A stretch of DNA of 64,000 bases from Streptosporangium becharense (GCF_014204985.1 NZ_JACHMP010000001.1:1674001-1738000); one strand, 5' to 3'. Positions 50,824 through 60,252 are shown, numbered from the stretch's first letter. The notes: generated by a model not told the origin, from the letters alone. Numbers and translations: made by a program.

Positions 50824-50884
50824 CCGGCCCCTCTACCCCGCGCTCCGGCCCCTCTACCCCGCGCTCCGGCCCCTCTGTCCCCGT
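50824..50884. repeat. 21-bp tandem repeat, two full copies plus partial
   Basis: A 21-bp unit beginning CCGGCCCCTCTACCCC is repeated exactly at 50824-50844 and 50845-50865 and begins again at 50866. It is in the gap downstream of the APH-fold gene. Confidence 0.8.
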
Positions 50885-51051
50885 GCCGCACCACCCCAGT
50901 GCCCACGTGCCCCCGTGTCCCCGGCCCTCTGCCTCCGTCCTCCGTGCCCGCCGGATCCCCGCGTCCCCCTGTGCACACCGGGCCGTCCGCCCTCGTTCAC
51001 CGGCGGTCCCCCGTCGGTAAATGTCGGTGAGGGCTTCTATGGTCGGGAACC

Positions 51052-52776
51052 GTGGACTACGCGGTGCAGGGAACACTCGACGAGCTGGGCACTCCGCTCA
51101 GCCAGGTCACCTTCGTCGTGTTCGACCTGGAGACCACAGGCGTCTCGGCGGCCGAGCATGCGATCACCGAGATCGGGGCGGTGAAGGTCAGGGGCGGTGA
51201 GGTGCTCGGCGAGTTCGGCACCCTGGTCGACCCGGGCTCGCCGATCCCGCCGTTCATCTCGGTGCTGACCGGCATCACCGACGGCATGGTGACGGCGGCG
51301 CCGAAGATCAGGGCCGTGCTGCCGGCGTTCCTGGAGTTCGCCTCCGGGGCCGCCCTCGTGGCGCACAACGCCGGGTTCGACGTCGGCTTCATCAAGGCGG
51401 CCTGCGCCGCGCACGACTACCCTCCGCCCACCCACCCGGTGGTCGACACCGTCGACCTGGCGCGCAAGCTGCTGACCCGCGACGAAGCACCCAACTGCAA
51501 GCTGTCCACGCTGGCCAGGATGTTCAGCGACACCGAGCCCTGCCACCGGGCGCTCTCCGACGCCCGGGCCACCGTCGACGTGCTGCACGCGCTGCTGGAG
51601 CGGGCGGGTTCGTTCGGGGTGCACACCCTGGAGGAGCTGAGGAGCTTCGCCCGCGCACCCAGCCCCGAGCAGCGCCGCAAACGGCACCTGGCCGACTCGG
51701 TGCCGACCGGTCCCGGCGTCTACGTGTTCGAGGACGAAGGGGGCGACCCGCTCTACGTCGGCAAGAGCACCAACCTCCGCAACCGGGTGCGCAGTTACTT
51801 CACCGCCGCCGAGACCCGGCCCCGCATCCGGGAGATGGTCGGCGTCGCCGCGCGGATCAGGTCCATCGCCTGCGCGACCGCGCTGGAGGCCGAGGTGCGG
51901 GAGCTGAGACTGATCGGCTCGGCGAAGCCGCGTTACAACCGCAGGTCGCGCTTCCCGGAGAAGATGTTCTGGATCAAGCTCACCGACGAGTACTTCCCCC
52001 GGCTGTCGATCGTCCGCGAGGTGCGGGACGACGGCGCCTCCTATCTGGGTCCGTTCACCAGCACCCGGGCCGCCGAGGACGCCCGTGCCGCGTTGCACGA
52101 GGCCGTCCCGTTGCGGCAGTGCACCGAGCGGATCACTCCCGGCCGCGGGCGCTCGGCCTGCGCGCTCGCCGAGATCGGCAAGTGCGGGGCGCCGTGCGAG
52201 GGGCGCCAGAGCGTCGAAGAGTACGGTGTGCACGTCGCGACGGCCCGCCGGGTGATGGAGCTGGACGCCGCTCCGGTGTTCTCCGCCGTCGAGGCCCGGA
52301 TGGAGCGCCTGGCCCTCGACCAGCGCTACGAGGAGGCCGCGGCCGACCGCGACCGGCTCGCCGCCTACGTCCGCACCTCGGCGCGCATGCAGCGGCTGCG
52401 GTCGCTGACCTCGATCCCCCAGATGGTCGCGGCGGCCCCGGTGGCCGACGGGGCCTGGGAGATCCACGTCGTCCGTTACGGCCGGCTCGCCTCTGCGGGG
52501 GTCATGCCGAAGGGTGCCCATCCCGACGCGTTCGTCGAGGCGCTGACGGCCACCGCGGAGACGGTCGTCCCCGGTCCGGGGCCCGTCCACGCCGCCGGCG
52601 CCGAGGAGACCGAGTGCGTCCTGCGCTGGCTGGAGAGCCCCGGCGTGCGGCTGGTGCAGGTGGAGGGCTCCTGGAGCCTGCCCGTGACGGGGGCCGGCCG
52701 GCTCAGGGACCGGATCGACCGGGCCTACCGGGTGGCCGAACCACGCCGCTCACGTGAGGGCCGTCCACCGCGCTGA
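51052..52776 (+). CDS. DEDDh exonuclease fused to UvrC-like GIY-YIG nuclease
   Basis: A 574-residue two-nuclease protein. Residues about 18-185 are a DEDDh 3'-5' exonuclease as in DNA polymerase III epsilon (VVFDLETTG, HNAGFDVGF, HRALSDARATVDVL supply Asp, Glu, Asp and His). Residues about 220-300 are a GIY-YIG endonuclease (GPGVYVFEDEGGDPLYVGKSTNLRNRVRSYF, EAEVRELRLI with the catalytic Glu). The rest resembles the UvrC/Cho central region, with a Cys cluster (CALAEIGKCGAPCEGR) and an ALDQRYEEAAADRDRL UVR-like helix. M. tuberculosis Rv2191 is equivalent from memory. Start GTG 51052. A DNA-repair role is inferred. Confidence 0.92.
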   Translation: MDYAVQGTLDELGTPLSQVTFVVFDLETTGVSAAEHAITEIGAVKVRGGEVLGEFGTLVDPGSPIPPFISVLTGITDGMVTAAPKIRAVLPAFLEFASGAALVAHNAGFDVGFIKAACAAHDYPPPTHPVVDTVDLARKLLTRDEAPNCKLSTLARMFSDTEPCHRALSDARATVDVLHALLERAGSFGVHTLEELRSFARAPSPEQRRKRHLADSVPTGPGVYVFEDEGGDPLYVGKSTNLRNRVRSYFTAAETRPRIREMVGVAARIRSIACATALEAEVRELRLIGSAKPRYNRRSRFPEKMFWIKLTDEYFPRLSIVREVRDDGASYLGPFTSTRAAEDARAALHEAVPLRQCTERITPGRGRSACALAEIGKCGAPCEGRQSVEEYGVHVATARRVMELDAAPVFSAVEARMERLALDQRYEEAAADRDRLAAYVRTSARMQRLRSLTSIPQMVAAAPVADGAWEIHVVRYGRLASAGVMPKGAHPDAFVEALTATAETVVPGPGPVHAAGAEETECVLRWLESPGVRLVQVEGSWSLPVTGAGRLRDRIDRAYRVAEPRRSREGRPPR

Positions 52777-52820
52777 TAATTTCGTACACGGCAAGGCTGC
52801 ACTCAATGAGGAGGAAGCTC

Positions 52821-53108
52821 GTGATCACCGCGATCGTTCACATCAACGCCGAGGTGGACAAGATCCCCGAGGTCGCCCAGACGATCGCCGAGATCGACGG
52901 GGTGAGCGAGGTCTACTCCATAACCGGCGAGTACGACCTGCTGGCCATGGTCCGCGTCACCGCCTACGAGGAGATCGCCGAGGTCATCCCGGGGCGGCTG
53001 AACAAGGTTCCCGGTGTGCTGCACACCGAGACCCACATCGCCTTCCGCACCTACTCCCGGCACGATCTCGACGCCGCCTTCTCGATCGGTCTCGGCGAGA
53101 CCGACTGA
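52821..53108 (+). CDS. Stand-alone Lrp/AsnC ligand-binding (RAM) domain protein
   Basis: A 95-residue protein consisting only of the beta-alpha-beta-beta-alpha-beta RAM (amino-acid-binding) domain of Lrp/AsnC regulators: ITAIVHINAEVDKIPEVAQTIAEIDGVSEVYSITGEYDLLAMVRV, then VIPGRLNKVPGVLHTETHIAFRTY. No helix-turn-helix. The GTG at 52821 is chosen because AGGAGG lies 7 bases upstream. It is near trpD, so amino-acid sensing is an attractive but unproven idea; such single-domain proteins may modulate full-length Lrp proteins by mixed oligomers. Confidence 0.88.
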   Translation: MITAIVHINAEVDKIPEVAQTIAEIDGVSEVYSITGEYDLLAMVRVTAYEEIAEVIPGRLNKVPGVLHTETHIAFRTYSRHDLDAAFSIGLGETD

Positions 53109-53228
53109 CATTCCGGGGCACGCTCCGCCTCCGGAGTCCTCGACTGACCACGCCCCGGCCGGTTCCGGTTCCGCCTCACGGGCGCGTCGGCCGGTCGGGC
53201 ACGGCCGTACGACCTCGGCGGTGCCCGG

Positions 53229-54179
53229 CTAGGCCGGACCGGGCCGGGCACCGCCCCGCAGGAGCGGGCCCGGGCGGGCCGCGTCCGTCTCCGCGGTGCC
53301 GGGCCGGGCGGCGGGCGACCGGGCGAGGATGAGCCGCGTCTCGTCGGAGTCGGCCTGCCCGGACCTCGCCTCGCCGGTCGTCGGCAGCCGGGCTCGCACC
53401 TCGAACCCTCCTTCGGGCAGGATCCCCGCGTCGAGCGTGCCGCCGAAGAGGATCGCGCGTTCGCGCATACCGAGCAGCCCGCGTCCGGGAGGCGCCGGTC
53501 GGGCGGCCCGGCCGTCGTCACGCACGAGCACCTCCAGGAAACCCGGCCGCCAGCGCAGCATGATGTGGGCCGAACGGGCCCCGGAGTGCCGCAGGGTGTT
53601 CTCCAGCGCCTCCTGGACGATCCGGTAGGCCGACAGTTCCAGGGCGAGCCCCACCTCGGCGGGGACGCCGTCCTCCGCCATCTCCACCCGCAGGCCTGCC
53701 GTGCGGATCCGGGTCAGCAGGTCGGGCAGGTCCGACAGCCTGGGCTGCGGGGTCCTGCCGCCGGACGAACCACCGGTGTCGAGCAGCGCCAGGGTCCGCT
53801 GGAGCTCGATGAGCGCCTGGCGGCCCGACTCCTCGGCCACCCGCAGGGTCTCCCTGGCCCGCGCCGGATCCTTCTCCATGATCATCCGGCCTGCCCCCAC
53901 GCCGAGCGTCATCATGCTGACCCCGTGGGCGACCACGTCGTGCAGTTCCCTGGCGATGCGTGCCCGCTGCTCGGTGTAGGTGGCGCGGGCCAGCGCGTCC
54001 TGCTGGACGGCCAGCGTGGCCTCCCCGGACCGCACTCTCAGCAGCAACCGCCTGCGCTCGTACAGCAGGAATCCGACGAGCAGGCAGAGGCCGAGGGCAA
54101 CGAGGGGGACCAGGACAGTCAGCACCTGGCCGGAGGAGGGGTCAACACGCCACATGAGCGCAATGTAGATCGGCCGCAT
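53229..54179 (-). CDS. Orphan sensor histidine kinase (NarX/DesK type)
   Basis: A 316-residue kinase. One membrane helix near the N-terminus (VLTVLVPLVALGLCLLVGFLLY) and a short cytoplasmic coil lead to the HisKA_3 phosphoacceptor region ARIARELHDVVAHGVSMM and the ATPase domain (VQEALENTLRHSGA N box, VLVRDDGRAARPAPPGRGLLGMRERAILFGGTLDAG). The extracytoplasmic loop is essentially absent, so it may sense membrane state or an intracellular signal. The C-terminal 40 residues are a Pro/Ala/Gly-rich tail. No cognate DNA-binding regulator is adjacent. Start ATG 54179, or ATG 54155. Confidence 0.88.
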   Translation of the reverse strand: MRPIYIALMWRVDPSSGQVLTVLVPLVALGLCLLVGFLLYERRRLLLRVRSGEATLAVQQDALARATYTEQRARIARELHDVVAHGVSMMTLGVGAGRMIMEKDPARARETLRVAEESGRQALIELQRTLALLDTGGSSGGRTPQPRLSDLPDLLTRIRTAGLRVEMAEDGVPAEVGLALELSAYRIVQEALENTLRHSGARSAHIMLRWRPGFLEVLVRDDGRAARPAPPGRGLLGMRERAILFGGTLDAGILPEGGFEVRARLPTTGEARSGQADSDETRLILARSPAARPGTAETDAARPGPLLRGGARPGPA

Positions 54180-54306
54180 CAGGAGTTACATCCCCTCATG
54201 GGCGGACCTTCCATCCGCCCGCGAGGGGAGGCAGGCCCGCCGGGACGGGGCCGGTCGTCGCCGGTCGCCCCGGTCACGGCCCTGGGTCGGGACGCCGCCA
54301 CGGAGG

Positions 54307-55353
54307 TCAGGACCGCTTCAGCGAGCGGCTGACCTCGATCCATCGGTCGAGGGTCGTGGCCGCGGCCCCCGAGTCGACGGCGTGTGCGGCGCGCTCGTAG
54401 CCGGCCGCCATCGCCGTGTTCAGGTCGTCGCCGGTCTCGCCGAGGGCGACCAGCGCCGCGGCGGCGTTGATCAGCACCGCGTCGCGGACCGGCCCGGTCT
54501 TGCCGCCGACCAGGTCACGGACGGCCTGGGCGTTGAACGCCACGTCACCGCCGCGCAACGCGTCGGCCCCCGCCCTGGGGATGCCCAGGACGGCGGGGTC
54601 GAAGACGGTCTGCTCGGCGTCGCCGTCGCGCACCACCCAGACCGTGGAGGTCGTCGCGATGGTCAGCTCGTCGAGCCCGTCGTCGCCCCGGAAGACCAGC
54701 GCCGACACCCCGCGCTCGGCGAAGACGCCGGCGACCACGGGCAGCATCCCGGCGTCGAAGATGCCGATCGCCTGGGCGGCGGGCCGGGCCGGGTTGGTGA
54801 GCGGGCCCAGGAAGTTGAAGACGGTCGGGACGCCGATCTCCTTGCGCGGCGGGCCGACGAAGCGCAGCGCCGGGTGGTAGACCGGCGCGAAGCAGAAGGC
54901 GATGCCGGCCTCGACGGCGACCCTGGCGGTGTCGGCCGGCGCCAGGTCCAGCACGACGCCCAGGTGCTCCAGCACGTCGGCGGCCCCGCAGGAGGAGGAC
55001 GCCGCGCGGTTGCCGTGCTTGACCACCCGCGCACCCGCGGCCGCGGCCACGATCGCGGCCATCGTGGAGACGTTGACGGTGTGGGCCCTGTCTCCGCCGG
55101 TGCCGACGATGTCGACGACGGGCCCCTCGACCGACAGCGGGGTGGCCCGTTCCAGCATCGTGCGCGCCAGGCCGGTCACCTCCGCGGCGGTCTCCCCCTT
55201 GGCGCGCAGCGCCACCGCGAACGCCGCGATCTGCGCGGACGTGGCGGAGCCGGACATGATCTCGTTCATCGCCCAGGCGGTCTCGTCGGCCGTCAGGTGC
55301 TCACCCGCGAGCAGGGCCGACAACAGCGTTGGCCAGGTGGTGCGCGCGTCCAT
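54307..55353 (-). CDS. trpD: Anthranilate phosphoribosyltransferase TrpD
   Basis: Transfers phosphoribose from PRPP to anthranilate, the second step of tryptophan synthesis from chorismate. The 348-residue protein has the N-terminal helical domain ([22 protein letters not shown]), the PRPP motif [39 protein letters not shown], and the domain [21 protein letters not shown]. It is separate from other trp genes, as in M. tuberculosis (Rv2192c) and many actinobacteria. It follows a receiver-domain gene on the same strand with 42 bp between them. Confidence 0.95.
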   Translation of the reverse strand: MDARTTWPTLLSALLAGEHLTADETAWAMNEIMSGSATSAQIAAFAVALRAKGETAAEVTGLARTMLERATPLSVEGPVVDIVGTGGDRAHTVNVSTMAAIVAAAAGARVVKHGNRAASSSCGAADVLEHLGVVLDLAPADTARVAVEAGIAFCFAPVYHPALRFVGPPRKEIGVPTVFNFLGPLTNPARPAAQAIGIFDAGMLPVVAGVFAERGVSALVFRGDDGLDELTIATTSTVWVVRDGDAEQTVFDPAVLGIPRAGADALRGGDVAFNAQAVRDLVGGKTGPVRDAVLINAAAALVALGETGDDLNTAMAAGYERAAHAVDSGAAATTLDRWIEVSRSLKRS

Positions 55354-55395
55354 GAGGATCTCCAGAAGGGTTCTGCCGGACGGTCGGAAGGGTCG

Positions 55396-55824
55396 TCACC
55401 CGGCGGTCAGGCGGGTGGAGAGGCGGCGGCGCATCAGACCGGCGACGGCCTCGGCCAGGGTCACCGGGTCGATCGGCTGCGGCACGACGGCGTCGGCCCG
55501 CGACCACTCGGCCAGCCAGCGGTCGTCGCGGCGCGCGATCAGCAGGCAGATGGGCGGGCAGTCGTGGACCTCGTCCTTGGCCTGCCGGGCCACGCCCATC
55601 CCGCCGGCCGGCTGGGCCTCGGCGTCGAGCACGGCGACGTCGATCTCGCCGGAGTCGAAGTGCTGGACGACCTTGGGGTGGGTGGCGCACTCCACGATCT
55701 CCACGAGGGGCACGTCGCCCGCCGGACGACGGCCGATCGCCTGGCGCACCTTCTCGCGGGTGCTCGCGTCGTCGCTGTAGACGAGGACCCTCATCTTGTC
55801 GTCGGTGGTCACGGTCGCGCTCAC
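55396..55824 (-). CDS. Receiver-domain-only response-regulator protein
   Basis: A protein of about 142 residues comprising a single receiver-like domain: MRVLVYSDDASTREKVRQAIG for the acidic pocket, IDVAVLDAEAQPAGGMGVARQAKDE with a possible phospho-acceptor Asp, and AVVPQPIDPVTLAEAVAGL. The conserved Lys of strand five (K-P) is replaced by Gln-Pro, so phosphorylation chemistry may be altered. No output domain. GTG 55824 is chosen (GAGGGA upstream); ATG 55794, directly before RVLVYSDD, is an alternative. Conserved near trpD and the cytochrome genes in related actinomycetes as I recall. Possibly a partner of the orphan kinase nearby; unproven. Confidence 0.78.
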   Translation of the reverse strand: MSATVTTDDKMRVLVYSDDASTREKVRQAIGRRPAGDVPLVEIVECATHPKVVQHFDSGEIDVAVLDAEAQPAGGMGVARQAKDEVHDCPPICLLIARRDDRWLAEWSRADAVVPQPIDPVTLAEAVAGLMRRRLSTRLTAG

Positions 55825-55989
55825 TATCCCTCGTCGATGTATGGTCACCTGGGATGCTACCGGTCGCCTCGCCCGCCTACCCAGGGCAGCGGCACAGCTG
55901 GGTGAATTGCCCCATAGATCCGCATTAGGGTTACGTTTGGGCACCCTATCGGGGGGTCGTGCGCCGACCCGACCAGGCGAGCCGCAATA

Positions 55990-56607
55990 ATGCTGCCCGT
56001 GGCGACAGCATCCGCAACCTCAACGACGACGACAGCGCACTCGTCCCGCAGACCTGATCTGGTCAGCGTCGGGACGATCATCTGGCTGTCCTCTGAACTC
56101 ATGTTCTTCGCGGCGCTGTTCGCGATGTACTTCACCATCCGGTCAGTGAGCATCGGCCTGGAGAAGCCGTGGCCCGAGGCTCACCTGAACGTCCCGTTCT
56201 CCCTGGTCAACACGATCATCCTGGTCGCGTCGAGTGTGACCTGCCAGTTCGGTGTGTGGGCGGCCGAGAAGGGCCAGGTCGCCAAGCTGCGCGCCTGGTA
56301 CATCGTCACCTTCCTGATGGGCGCCGTCTTCGTGGGCGGTCAGCTGTACGAGTACAGCGAGCTGGTCCACGAGGGGCACACCCTGTCGCACTCCGCGTAC
56401 GACTCGGTGTTCTACCTGACGACGGGCTTCCACGGCCTCCACGTGACCGGTGGTCTGATCGCGTTCCTCTTCATGCTGGGACGCACGTACGCCGCGAAGC
56501 GCTTCACCCGTGAACAGGCGACCAGCGCGATCGTCGTGTCCTACTACTGGCACTTCGTCGACGTGGTCTGGATCGGGCTTTTCGTGACCATCTATGGCAT
56601 CCAATAA
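55990..56607 (+). CDS. ctaE: Cytochrome c oxidase subunit III CtaE
   Basis: A 205-residue membrane protein with five helices, of the actinobacterial aa3 oxidase in the bcc-aa3 supercomplex. Typical parts are [87 protein letters not shown] and [22 protein letters not shown], with the conserved FHGLHV and HFVDVVW sequences. A Ser/Thr-rich tail of about 20 residues comes first. ATG 55990 or GTG 55999 is the start. First gene of the rightward ctaE-qcrC-qcrA-qcrB operon, 16 bp before qcrC. Confidence 0.94.
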   Translation: MLPVATASATSTTTTAHSSRRPDLVSVGTIIWLSSELMFFAALFAMYFTIRSVSIGLEKPWPEAHLNVPFSLVNTIILVASSVTCQFGVWAAEKGQVAKLRAWYIVTFLMGAVFVGGQLYEYSELVHEGHTLSHSAYDSVFYLTTGFHGLHVTGGLIAFLFMLGRTYAAKRFTREQATSAIVVSYYWHFVDVVWIGLFVTIYGIQ

Positions 56608-56623
56608 GGAATCGGGGATCTCT

Positions 56624-57451
56624 GTGAATAGGATCACCGCTGGACGGCGGCATCCCCTCGCGAGATACGCCGTCCTGCTCCTGGCCCTGGGGCTGATCGG
56701 CGGGTTCTACACCGTCGCCCTGGCGGTCTCCTCCGGCCAGCGGGCCGACGCGGCCATCGCGTCGGGCCGGGCCGACGACGTGGCGGAGGGCAAGAAGCTC
56801 TTCGAGCAGAGCTGCTCCAGCTGCCACGGGCTCAACGCCGAGGGCACCTCCACCGGGCCGACCCTGGTCGGCGTCGGGTCGGCCGCGGTGCACTTCCAGG
56901 TCAGCAGCGGCCGCATGCCCCTGGCCAACCCCGGTTCGCAGGCCCCGCGCAAGCAGCCCGCACCCTGGGCCGTCGGCAAGGAGGGCGAGAAGAGGATCGA
57001 GCAGCTCGGGGCCTACATCCAGTCCCTGGGCGGCGGTCCGACCGCCGTCTCGAAGGCGGACGTCGACACCAGCAAGGCCAACGCGGCCAAGGGCGGCGAG
57101 CTCTTCCGGGCCAACTGCATCCAGTGCCACAACTTCGTCGGCGCCGGCGGCGCCCTCACCCAGGGCAAGTACGCCCCGCAGCTCAACCCGGCCACTCCGG
57201 AGCAGATCTACGAGGCCATGATCACCGGGCCTCAGGCGATGCCGGTGTTCAACGACAGCATCATCACCCCCGACCAGAAGCGGGACATGATCGCCTACAT
57301 CGTGGGCGTGCGCCAGCAGGTCGACCCGGGCGGTTCGGGCCTCGGCCGCATCGGCCCGGTCACCGAGGGCCTGGTGGCCTGGGTCGTCGGCCTCAGCCTG
57401 CTCTCCCTGGCCGCCATCTGGATCACCGCGAAGAGGCGACAGGCCAAATGA
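56624..57451 (+). CDS. qcrC: Di-heme cytochrome c subunit QcrC
   Basis: The electron-transfer cytochrome of the actinobacterial bc1 (bcc) complex, 275 residues. Two c-type heme sites: CSSCH (about residues 63-67) and CIQCH (about 165-169), each in a cytochrome-c fold; Met ligands probably in SSGRMPLANP and ITGPQAMPVF. N-terminal signal anchor (YAVLLLALGLIGGFYTVALAV) and a C-terminal helix (GLVAWVVGLSLLSLAAIWI) hold it to the membrane. GTG 56624 is chosen because the family starts just before the basic RRHPL segment; an ATG at 56594 overlapping ctaE would add ten residues. Its stop overlaps the qcrA ATG. Confidence 0.94.
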   Translation: MNRITAGRRHPLARYAVLLLALGLIGGFYTVALAVSSGQRADAAIASGRADDVAEGKKLFEQSCSSCHGLNAEGTSTGPTLVGVGSAAVHFQVSSGRMPLANPGSQAPRKQPAPWAVGKEGEKRIEQLGAYIQSLGGGPTAVSKADVDTSKANAAKGGELFRANCIQCHNFVGAGGALTQGKYAPQLNPATPEQIYEAMITGPQAMPVFNDSIITPDQKRDMIAYIVGVRQQVDPGGSGLGRIGPVTEGLVAWVVGLSLLSLAAIWITAKRRQAK

Positions 57452-58560
57452 CTGACATCAAGCACGGCATAGAGCAGCCGGAAGAACGCTCGCCGAAGCG
57501 CGTCATCGGCACACCCTCGCCGGCCGCGAGCACCTCGCTGCTCGGCACCGAGGCTCCCGCGGGCGGTGGGACGCGGCAGGTCCCCGGCGTGATCCCGCAG
57601 GACGAGAAGACGGCGAAGAAGGGCGAGCGGATCACCGCGCTCTGCTTCATCGTCGCCTTCCTCGCCGGCATCGCCTTCGTCGTCTCCTACGTGGTCTTCC
57701 AGGTCGGCGACATCAACTCGACGGCGACCTCCAACTTCGCGCTGGGCAGCTCGCTCGCGGTGGCCCTGCTCGCCCTGGCCTCCGGCATGGTGACCTGGGT
57801 CCGCATGGTCATGCCGAAGTACAACCTGGTCCAGGAGCGCCACCCGATGGTCTCCGGCGGCGAGGCGCGTGCCTACGTCGGCGAGACCTTCCTGCAGGGT
57901 GCGGAGGAGAGCGGCCTCACCAAGCGGCCGCTGCTGCGCCGCACGCTGCTGGCCGCGGCCGCCCCGCTGGGACTGGCCCCGCTGGTCCTCCTGCGCGACC
58001 TCGGCCCGGCCTACAAGGACTTCCCCGCCAAGCTCCGGCACACCGTCTGGGGGGAGAAGACCAAGGAGGGCAAGCCCCGCAAGCTCGTCATCGAGGGCAC
58101 CGGCGACCCCATCCGGGCGGCGGACTTCAACTCCCCCGGCGGCATCCTGTCGGTGGTGCCCGAGGGGTACGAGCACGACCTGAACGCGCTGGCCAAGGCG
58201 ACCCTGATCCTGATCAAGCTCCGTCCGGACGAGATCAAGTCCGGGACGAACCTGAACTGGACGCACGACGGGATCATCGCCTACTCCAAGATCTGCACGC
58301 ACGTCGGCTGCCCCGCGGCCCTGTACGAGCAGAGCACCCACCACATCCTGTGCCCTTGTCACCAGTCGACCTTCGACGCCGCCGACGGCGCCAAGGTCGT
58401 CTTCGGTCCGGCCGCCCGGCCCCTGCCCCAGCTTCCGATCGGTGTGGATGAGGAGGGCTACCTCGTCGCCACGGGCGACTTCGCCGTCCCCGTCGGTCCG
58501 AGCTTCTGGGAGCGCGGCGACGCCGAGGCCGAGGTCCGTGAGAACGGAGGCCACGCGTGA
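57448..58560 (+). CDS. qcrA: Rieske iron-sulfur subunit QcrA
   Basis: A 370-residue Rieske protein of the bcc complex, larger than proteobacterial Rieske proteins. Three hydrophobic segments (ITALCFIVAFLAGIAFVVSYVVF, SSLAVALLALASGMVTWVRMV, TLLAAAAPLGLAPLVLL) give the three-helix anchor typical of actinobacteria. The [2Fe-2S] site is CTHVGC (about 283-288) with CPCHQS (about 302-307). ATG 57448 overlaps the qcrC stop (ATGA), indicating coupling; its own stop overlaps the qcrB GTG. Confidence 0.95.
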   Translation: MTDIKHGIEQPEERSPKRVIGTPSPAASTSLLGTEAPAGGGTRQVPGVIPQDEKTAKKGERITALCFIVAFLAGIAFVVSYVVFQVGDINSTATSNFALGSSLAVALLALASGMVTWVRMVMPKYNLVQERHPMVSGGEARAYVGETFLQGAEESGLTKRPLLRRTLLAAAAPLGLAPLVLLRDLGPAYKDFPAKLRHTVWGEKTKEGKPRKLVIEGTGDPIRAADFNSPGGILSVVPEGYEHDLNALAKATLILIKLRPDEIKSGTNLNWTHDGIIAYSKICTHVGCPAALYEQSTHHILCPCHQSTFDAADGAKVVFGPAARPLPQLPIGVDEEGYLVATGDFAVPVGPSFWERGDAEAEVRENGGHA

Positions 58561-60224
58561 GCACCGGAACGGTTCCGAAGCCCATCGCGGGTGCGAGCAA
58601 CTTCATCGACGAGCGCCTGGGCGCCGGGAACTTCCTCAAGCGCAACCTGCGCAAGGTCTTCCCCGACCACTGGTCGTTCCTGCTGGGCGAGATCGCCCTG
58701 TACTCGTTCATCATCCTGCTGCTGACCGGTACGTTCCTGACGCTCTTCTTCAAGCCCGGCATGGGCCACGTGGAGTACCAGGGCTCCTACGACGCCCTCA
58801 AGGGCGTCATGATGTCCGAGGCGTACGCGTCGGCGCTGTCCATCAGCTTCGACGTGCGCGGCGGCCTGCTGATGCGCCAGATGCACCACTGGGCGGCCCT
58901 GCTGTTCATCGGCGGCATGATGGTGCACGCGCTCCGGGTGTTCTTCACCGGGGCGTACCGCAAGCCGCGCGAGCTGAACTGGCTGATCGGCGTCCTGCTG
59001 CTGACCCTGGCCCTCGCCGAGGGCCTGACCGGCTACTCCCTCCCCGACGACCTGCTCTCCGGCGCCGGTCTGCGGATCACCGAGGGCGTGGCGATCTCGC
59101 TGCCGCTGGTCGGCACCTGGATCACGTTCTTCCTCTTCGGCGGGGAGTACCCCGGCGAGGATGTGATCGCACGGTTCTACTCGCTGCACATCCTGCTCAT
59201 CCCGGGCATCCTGCTGGCGCTGATCTCGGCCCACATGATCCTGATGTGGGTGCAGAAGCACACGCAGATGCCGGGTAAGGGCCGCACGAACGAGAACGTG
59301 GTGGGCTCCCCGTTCTACCCCGCCTTCATGGTCAAGGCCGGCGCCTACTTCATGTTCACGTTCGGCGTCATCGCGGCGCTGGGGACGTTCGCCCAGATCA
59401 ACCCGATCTGGCTGTTCGGCCCCTACACTCCGGCAGACATCTCGGCGGGCTCGCAGCCCGACTTCTACATGGGCTTCCTGGAGGGCTCGCTGCGTCTGAT
59501 GCCGTCGTGGGAGATCAACCTCTTCGGGACCGCCGGGGGCACCCTCGCGCTGAGCGTGCTCATCCCGGCGCTCGTCCCGATGGGCATCATCATGACCGGT
59601 CTGGCGCTGTACCCGTTCATCGAGCAGTGGGTGACCGGCGACCGGCGTGAGCACCACGTCGTCGACCGCCCCCGCAACAACCCGCACCGCACCTCGATCG
59701 GCATGGCCGCGATCTCGTTCTACGGTGTGCTGTGGCTGCTCGGCGCCAACGACGAGCTCTCCTCGTACTTCCAGGTCTCGCTGAACTGGACGACCTACGT
59801 CGGCCGCTTCCTGGTCTTCGCCGCTCCGCTGGTGACCTACATCGTCACCTACCGGATCTGCCTCGGCCTGCAGCGCAGCGACGCGGCCATCATCGGCCAC
59901 GGCGTGGAGTCCGGTGTGATCAAGCGGCTGCCCCACGGTGAGTACATCGAGGTGCACGTGCCGCCGAACGAGGGCATCGAGGCCCACATGCGGGGCAAGA
60001 CGCCGATCCCGGTCATCGCCGGGGCCGACGCCGACGGCGACGGCATCCCGCCCAAGGGGATGCGCGGCCCGCTCGGCAAGCTCAAGGCCACGATGAGCAA
60101 GAACTACGGCGGTGAGAAGATCCCGCTGGACGACGGTCATGGTGACGGCCACGGCGACGGTCACCACGAGGAGGAACACTCGGCGGTCGGCCACGGCGGG
60201 GACGAGAAGTCACTGACCCGCTGA
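58557..60224 (+). CDS. qcrB: Cytochrome b subunit QcrB
   Basis: The 555-residue quinol-oxidising cytochrome b of the bcc complex. Heme-ligand regions are RQMHHWAALLFIGGMMVHALRVF and RFYSLHILLIPGILLALISAHMI; quinol-site motif PDFYMGFLEGSLRL replaces the classical PEWY region. Eight or more membrane helices fit the family. The last 25 residues are a His/Asp/Gly/Glu-rich tail (DDGHGDGHGDGHHEEEHS) not common to all homologues and probably cytoplasmic. Start GTG 58557, overlapping qcrA by four bases. Followed by a strong terminator. This subunit is the target of telacebec-type drugs in mycobacteria (established knowledge). Confidence 0.95.
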   Translation: MSTGTVPKPIAGASNFIDERLGAGNFLKRNLRKVFPDHWSFLLGEIALYSFIILLLTGTFLTLFFKPGMGHVEYQGSYDALKGVMMSEAYASALSISFDVRGGLLMRQMHHWAALLFIGGMMVHALRVFFTGAYRKPRELNWLIGVLLLTLALAEGLTGYSLPDDLLSGAGLRITEGVAISLPLVGTWITFFLFGGEYPGEDVIARFYSLHILLIPGILLALISAHMILMWVQKHTQMPGKGRTNENVVGSPFYPAFMVKAGAYFMFTFGVIAALGTFAQINPIWLFGPYTPADISAGSQPDFYMGFLEGSLRLMPSWEINLFGTAGGTLALSVLIPALVPMGIIMTGLALYPFIEQWVTGDRREHHVVDRPRNNPHRTSIGMAAISFYGVLWLLGANDELSSYFQVSLNWTTYVGRFLVFAAPLVTYIVTYRICLGLQRSDAAIIGHGVESGVIKRLPHGEYIEVHVPPNEGIEAHMRGKTPIPVIAGADADGDGIPPKGMRGPLGKLKATMSKNYGGEKIPLDDGHGDGHGDGHHEEEHSAVGHGGDEKSLTR

Positions 60225-60252
60225 CCGGCGACGGAAGCTGAAGGCCACACTG

